From: an uncultured Clostridia bacterium | GTDB lineage: Bacteria > Bacillota > Clostridia > Oscillospirales > CAG-272 | DNA: 40,903 nucleotides | NCBI GenBank assembly: GCA_944384585.1 | Contig: CALWTY010000019.1 | Span: 1 to 40,903 of the forward strand | Reading direction: 5' to 3' | Part shown: positions 38,608-40,903 of the stretch, one piece after another | Position numbering within the stretch: position 1 is the stretch's first letter | How the letters are laid out: each line of letters begins with the position of its first letter | Position numbers and translations under genes: made by a program | The notes under the pieces: model-generated | Databases searched by the model: none | The model's input: only the letters and a program-made list of their open reading frames with translations | Told to the model about the DNA's origin: nothing

Positions 38608-39297
38608 ATGTACTTTGATTGGACATACGTCGTGATCGTCCTGCCGATGCTGATCCTCTCGATGATCGCGCAGGTGCAGGTGCAGTCGACCTATCGGAAA
38701 TACAGCAAGGTCTTCAGCCGGAGCGGAATGACGGCGGAAGCGGCGGCGAGGCTCATTCTCGATCGGAACGGACTTCAGCATGTTGCCATCGGGCGGATCG
38801 GCGGGGAGCTGACCGATCACTATAATCCGAAAACCAATACCATTTTGCTGTCGGACGCCGTCTACGGATACAATTCGGTGGCGGCCATCGGCGTCGCGGC
38901 GCACGAAGCGGGACACGCCATTCAGCACGCGACAGGCTATCTGCCGATCCGGATCCGCGCGGCCGTCGTGCCGATCACGCAGTTCGGCTCCAGGCTGTCG
39001 ACGCCCCTGATTCTGCTGGGGCTGATCTTCGGATATTATCCCCTTGCATACGCCGGCATCCTCCTGTTCGGGACGGTCGTGATCTTTCAGCTTGTGACCC
39101 TTCCGACGGAATTCAACGCCAGCCGCCGCGCGCTTGCCGTGCTGTCGGAGGGCTTTCTCGACGACGAGGAGCGCAAAGGCGCAAGGAAGGTGCTGTCGGC
39201 GGCGGCCATGACCTATGTAGCGGCGCTTTTCGTATCGCTGGCGTCGCTGCTCCGTCTTGTACTTATCGTATCGGGCGGGAGAAACCGCAGGGACTGA
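38608..39297 (+). CDS. yugP: YugP-like membrane zinc metallopeptidase
   Basis: 229 residues with an N-terminal helix (YVVIVLPMLILSMIAQVQVQ), the gluzincin motif HEAGH at 99-103, central helices (STPLILLGLIFGYYPLAYAG, ILLFGTVVIFQLVTLPTEFN; the Glu-Asn may supply the third ligand) and a C-terminal helix. Matches the neutral zinc metallopeptidase/YugP family; substrates unknown. AAAGGCGG precedes the ATG. A GC-rich hairpin (38554-38570) lies between fmt and this gene. Confidence 0.9.
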   Translation: MYFDWTYVVIVLPMLILSMIAQVQVQSTYRKYSKVFSRSGMTAEAAARLILDRNGLQHVAIGRIGGELTDHYNPKTNTILLSDAVYGYNSVAAIGVAAHEAGHAIQHATGYLPIRIRAAVVPITQFGSRLSTPLILLGLIFGYYPLAYAGILLFGTVVIFQLVTLPTEFNASRRALAVLSEGFLDDEERKGARKVLSAAAMTYVAALFVSLASLLRLVLIVSGGRNRRD

Positions 39298-39385
39298 GCC
39301 GTTTGGGGCTCTCTGCCGATGCGGCGAGGACGCGGTGCCGGACGGAGGAGTTCCGCCGGCGCACCGACCCTCCCTCCGGGATTAT

Positions 39386-39434
39386 AACGCTCCGGGACGA
39401 TGCGGGATGACACCGCCGCCTTCGGAGCGTTTTT
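39386..39434 (+). terminator. Terminator or leader hairpin before rsmB
   Basis: AACGCTCCG (39386-39394) pairs with CGGAGCGTT (39423-39431), enclosing a smaller GCGG/CCGC stem, followed by a T-run to 39434. It lies only 30 nt before rsmB, so rsmB is either expressed by read-through or controlled by this structure. Confidence 0.55.
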
Positions 39435-39463
39435 GCCCGGGCGGCCCGGGAAAGGAAAGAAGC

Positions 39464-40768
39464 ATGAATGTAAGAGAAGCGGCGCTGTTATCTCTTGTCC
39501 GCTGCGCCGAGGACGGCAAATATTCCAATCTGGAGGTCGATTCCGCTATCCGCAAATACGGATTTTCGGGAAACGATCGGGCATTCTTCACGGCGCTGGT
39601 CTACGGCACGATTGAGAAGCGGATCACGCTGGATTATGTGATCGGACAATACGCCGACCGCCCGATCGGGAAGATCGAGCCGAAGCTGCTTGAAATCCTG
39701 CGCCTCGGCGCATACCAGATCCTCTTTCTCGACCGCATCCCCGATAGCGCGGCCTGCAACGAAAGCGTCGAACTGGCGAAGTATTATACCCATCGGGGGA
39801 CGTCGGGCTTTGTCAACGGCGTGCTGCGGCGGATCGCGAGGGAGAAGCAGCGGATTGTCTGGCCGGAAGAGGGAAGTCTTGCCGGGTATTCCGTCCGATA
39901 TGCCTGCCCCGAATGGCTCTGCGAAATGTGGCTTTCGATGTACGGACGGGAGAAGACCGAGGCGCTGATCGGAAGCATCAACCGGAATCCCCGTATCACC
40001 CTGCGGGTCAACACCCTGAAAACCGAGCGGGCGGCGTTGGCGGCGAGGCTGGAGGCGGAGGGAATTTCCTGCACGCCGACGGCGCTCTCCCCTTACGGCC
40101 TGATCCTCGACGAATACACGCCGATCGGACAGGTGACGGCGGTGGCGGAGGGGCTTTGCTTCGTGCAGGACGAGGCCTCTCAGCTCTGTGCCGCTGCGGT
40201 CGGGGCAAGGGCGGGGGAGCTGGTCATCGATACCTGCGCCTGCCCCGGCGGAAAGAGCTTCGGGATGGCAATGGCGATGGAAAACCGGGGCAGCCTTCTC
40301 AGCTTTGACCTGCATGAAAGCAAGCTGTCGCTGGTGAGAAAGGGAGCGGAGCGACTCGGGATCGGGATCATCTCGACAGCGGTCGGAAACGGATCGAAGC
40401 GGCGGGAGGAGCTGGTCGGGCGCGCCGACCGTGTCCTCTGCGACGTGCCCTGCTCGGGGCTCGGCGTTATCGCCAAGAAGCCGGATCTGCGGCACAAGTC
40501 ACCCGAAGAGATAGGACGGCTGCCGGAGATTCAGTACGCGATCTTAGACAACGCCGCCGCTTATGTCAAGGAGAACGGCGTGCTGCTGTATTCGACCTGC
40601 ACGCTCAACGATCGGGAGAACGGGGAGGTGCGGACGCGGTTCTTGTCGTCTCATCCGGAATTCCGCCCGGAGAGGGAGGGAATGCCCTTCGGGGAGAGCG
40701 AGGCGACGCTGTTTCCCTCCGAACTGGGTACTGACGGCTTCTATATGGCGAAATTCAGAAGGGTATGA
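39464..40768 (+). CDS. rsmB: 16S rRNA m5C967 methyltransferase
   Basis: 434 residues. The N-terminal NusB-like domain (REAALLSLVRCAEDGKYSNL, DRAFFTALVYGTIEKRITLD) is followed by the SAM-dependent core: CACPGGKSFGMAMAM, DVPCSGLGVIAKKPD with Cys330, and YSTCTLNDREN with catalytic Cys379. AAAGGA lies 8 nt upstream of the ATG at 39464; the longer frame to 39257 overlaps yugP. Confidence 0.95.
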   Translation: MNVREAALLSLVRCAEDGKYSNLEVDSAIRKYGFSGNDRAFFTALVYGTIEKRITLDYVIGQYADRPIGKIEPKLLEILRLGAYQILFLDRIPDSAACNESVELAKYYTHRGTSGFVNGVLRRIAREKQRIVWPEEGSLAGYSVRYACPEWLCEMWLSMYGREKTEALIGSINRNPRITLRVNTLKTERAALAARLEAEGISCTPTALSPYGLILDEYTPIGQVTAVAEGLCFVQDEASQLCAAAVGARAGELVIDTCACPGGKSFGMAMAMENRGSLLSFDLHESKLSLVRKGAERLGIGIISTAVGNGSKRREELVGRADRVLCDVPCSGLGVIAKKPDLRHKSPEEIGRLPEIQYAILDNAAAYVKENGVLLYSTCTLNDRENGEVRTRFLSSHPEFRPEREGMPFGESEATLFPSELGTDGFYMAKFRRV

Positions 40769-40831
40769 AAGAAGAAAAAGGCGGATTTTCACTCCGGAGG
40801 AGGAATTCGGAAGAAAATTTGCAAAACCCCC

Positions 40832-40860
40832 TTGACAAACGAAAGAGGAAGTGATATAAT
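40832..40860 (+). promoter_or_regulatory. Sigma-A promoter at the window end
   Basis: TTGACA (40832-40837), 17-nt spacer, TATAAT (40855-40860), preceded by an A-rich stretch. The gene it serves is beyond the window. Confidence 0.8.
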
Positions 40861-40903
40861 ACGTGAGCCGCGGAAGAGACGCGAAGAGGAGAGACGGAAG
40901 AGA

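Overview
The window is a GC-rich chromosomal segment of a Clostridia-type Bacillota (probably a gut Oscillospirales or Christensenellales relative). The evidence is the yicC-remA-gmk-rpoZ-priA-def-fmt-yugP-rsmB gene order, the DUF5685/DnaJ pair, canonical sigma-A promoters (TTGACA-17-TATAAT) and strong Shine-Dalgarno sites. A cryptic temperate prophage interrupts it.

Left host arm (1-4643): a MazF-type toxin on the minus strand, pgeF, then a yybP-ykoY manganese riboswitch with a terminator expression platform ahead of a P2-type Ca2+/Mn2+ ATPase, and a tRNA-Gly(UCC) with its own promoter.

Prophage (about 4616-28825): inserted into the 3' end of tRNA-Gly, flanked by a 30-bp direct repeat (attL 4616-4645, attR 28796-28825), with tandem AATCTGTCACG arm sites at both ends. 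Order: five minus-strand genes of unknown function (4774-7174); a divergent leader with two terminator hairpins; terS, terL, two small genes and a portal gene cut off near 10,985; then a long minus-strand early operon (23868 back to about 10,982) with small HTH proteins, DUF1351, RecT, an MBL-fold protein, NinB-like, HNH-like, DUF6948 plus a Gly/Ser/Tyr-repeat protein, XF1762-like, radical SAM, SSB, a Lin1244-type replication protein with iteron-like repeats, dUTPase, a PAPS-reductase-like protein, DUF1064 and a circularly permuted C5 methyltransferase. The portal stump abuts the broken last gene of the early operon in convergent orientation, and no capsid, tail or lysis gene is present, so a large internal deletion has left it defective. 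The lysogeny side (24,039-28,727) has three operator-like repeats over the early promoter, a repressor, two membrane proteins, several tiny genes in overlapping convergent pairs, a membrane-anchored XRE protein and the tyrosine integrase.

Right host arm (28826-40903): a SHOCT/zinc-ribbon membrane protein broken by an in-frame TGA, repeat-bearing intergenic DNA, DUF5685, a DnaJ-domain protein, a membrane protein, and the housekeeping run yicC to rsmB, which covers RNA turnover, matrix regulation, GMP phosphorylation, RNA polymerase omega, replication restart, N-terminal formyl-methionine handling and rRNA methylation.

The main candidates for novelty are the internal iteron array in the replication gene, the two promoter-adjacent terminators flanking the late-gene divergence, the antisense short-RNA unit at 22860-22958, the face-to-face lysogeny switch, and the cluster of unknown membrane/small genes between repressor and integrase. 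No complete, demonstrably new system can be proved from sequence alone.
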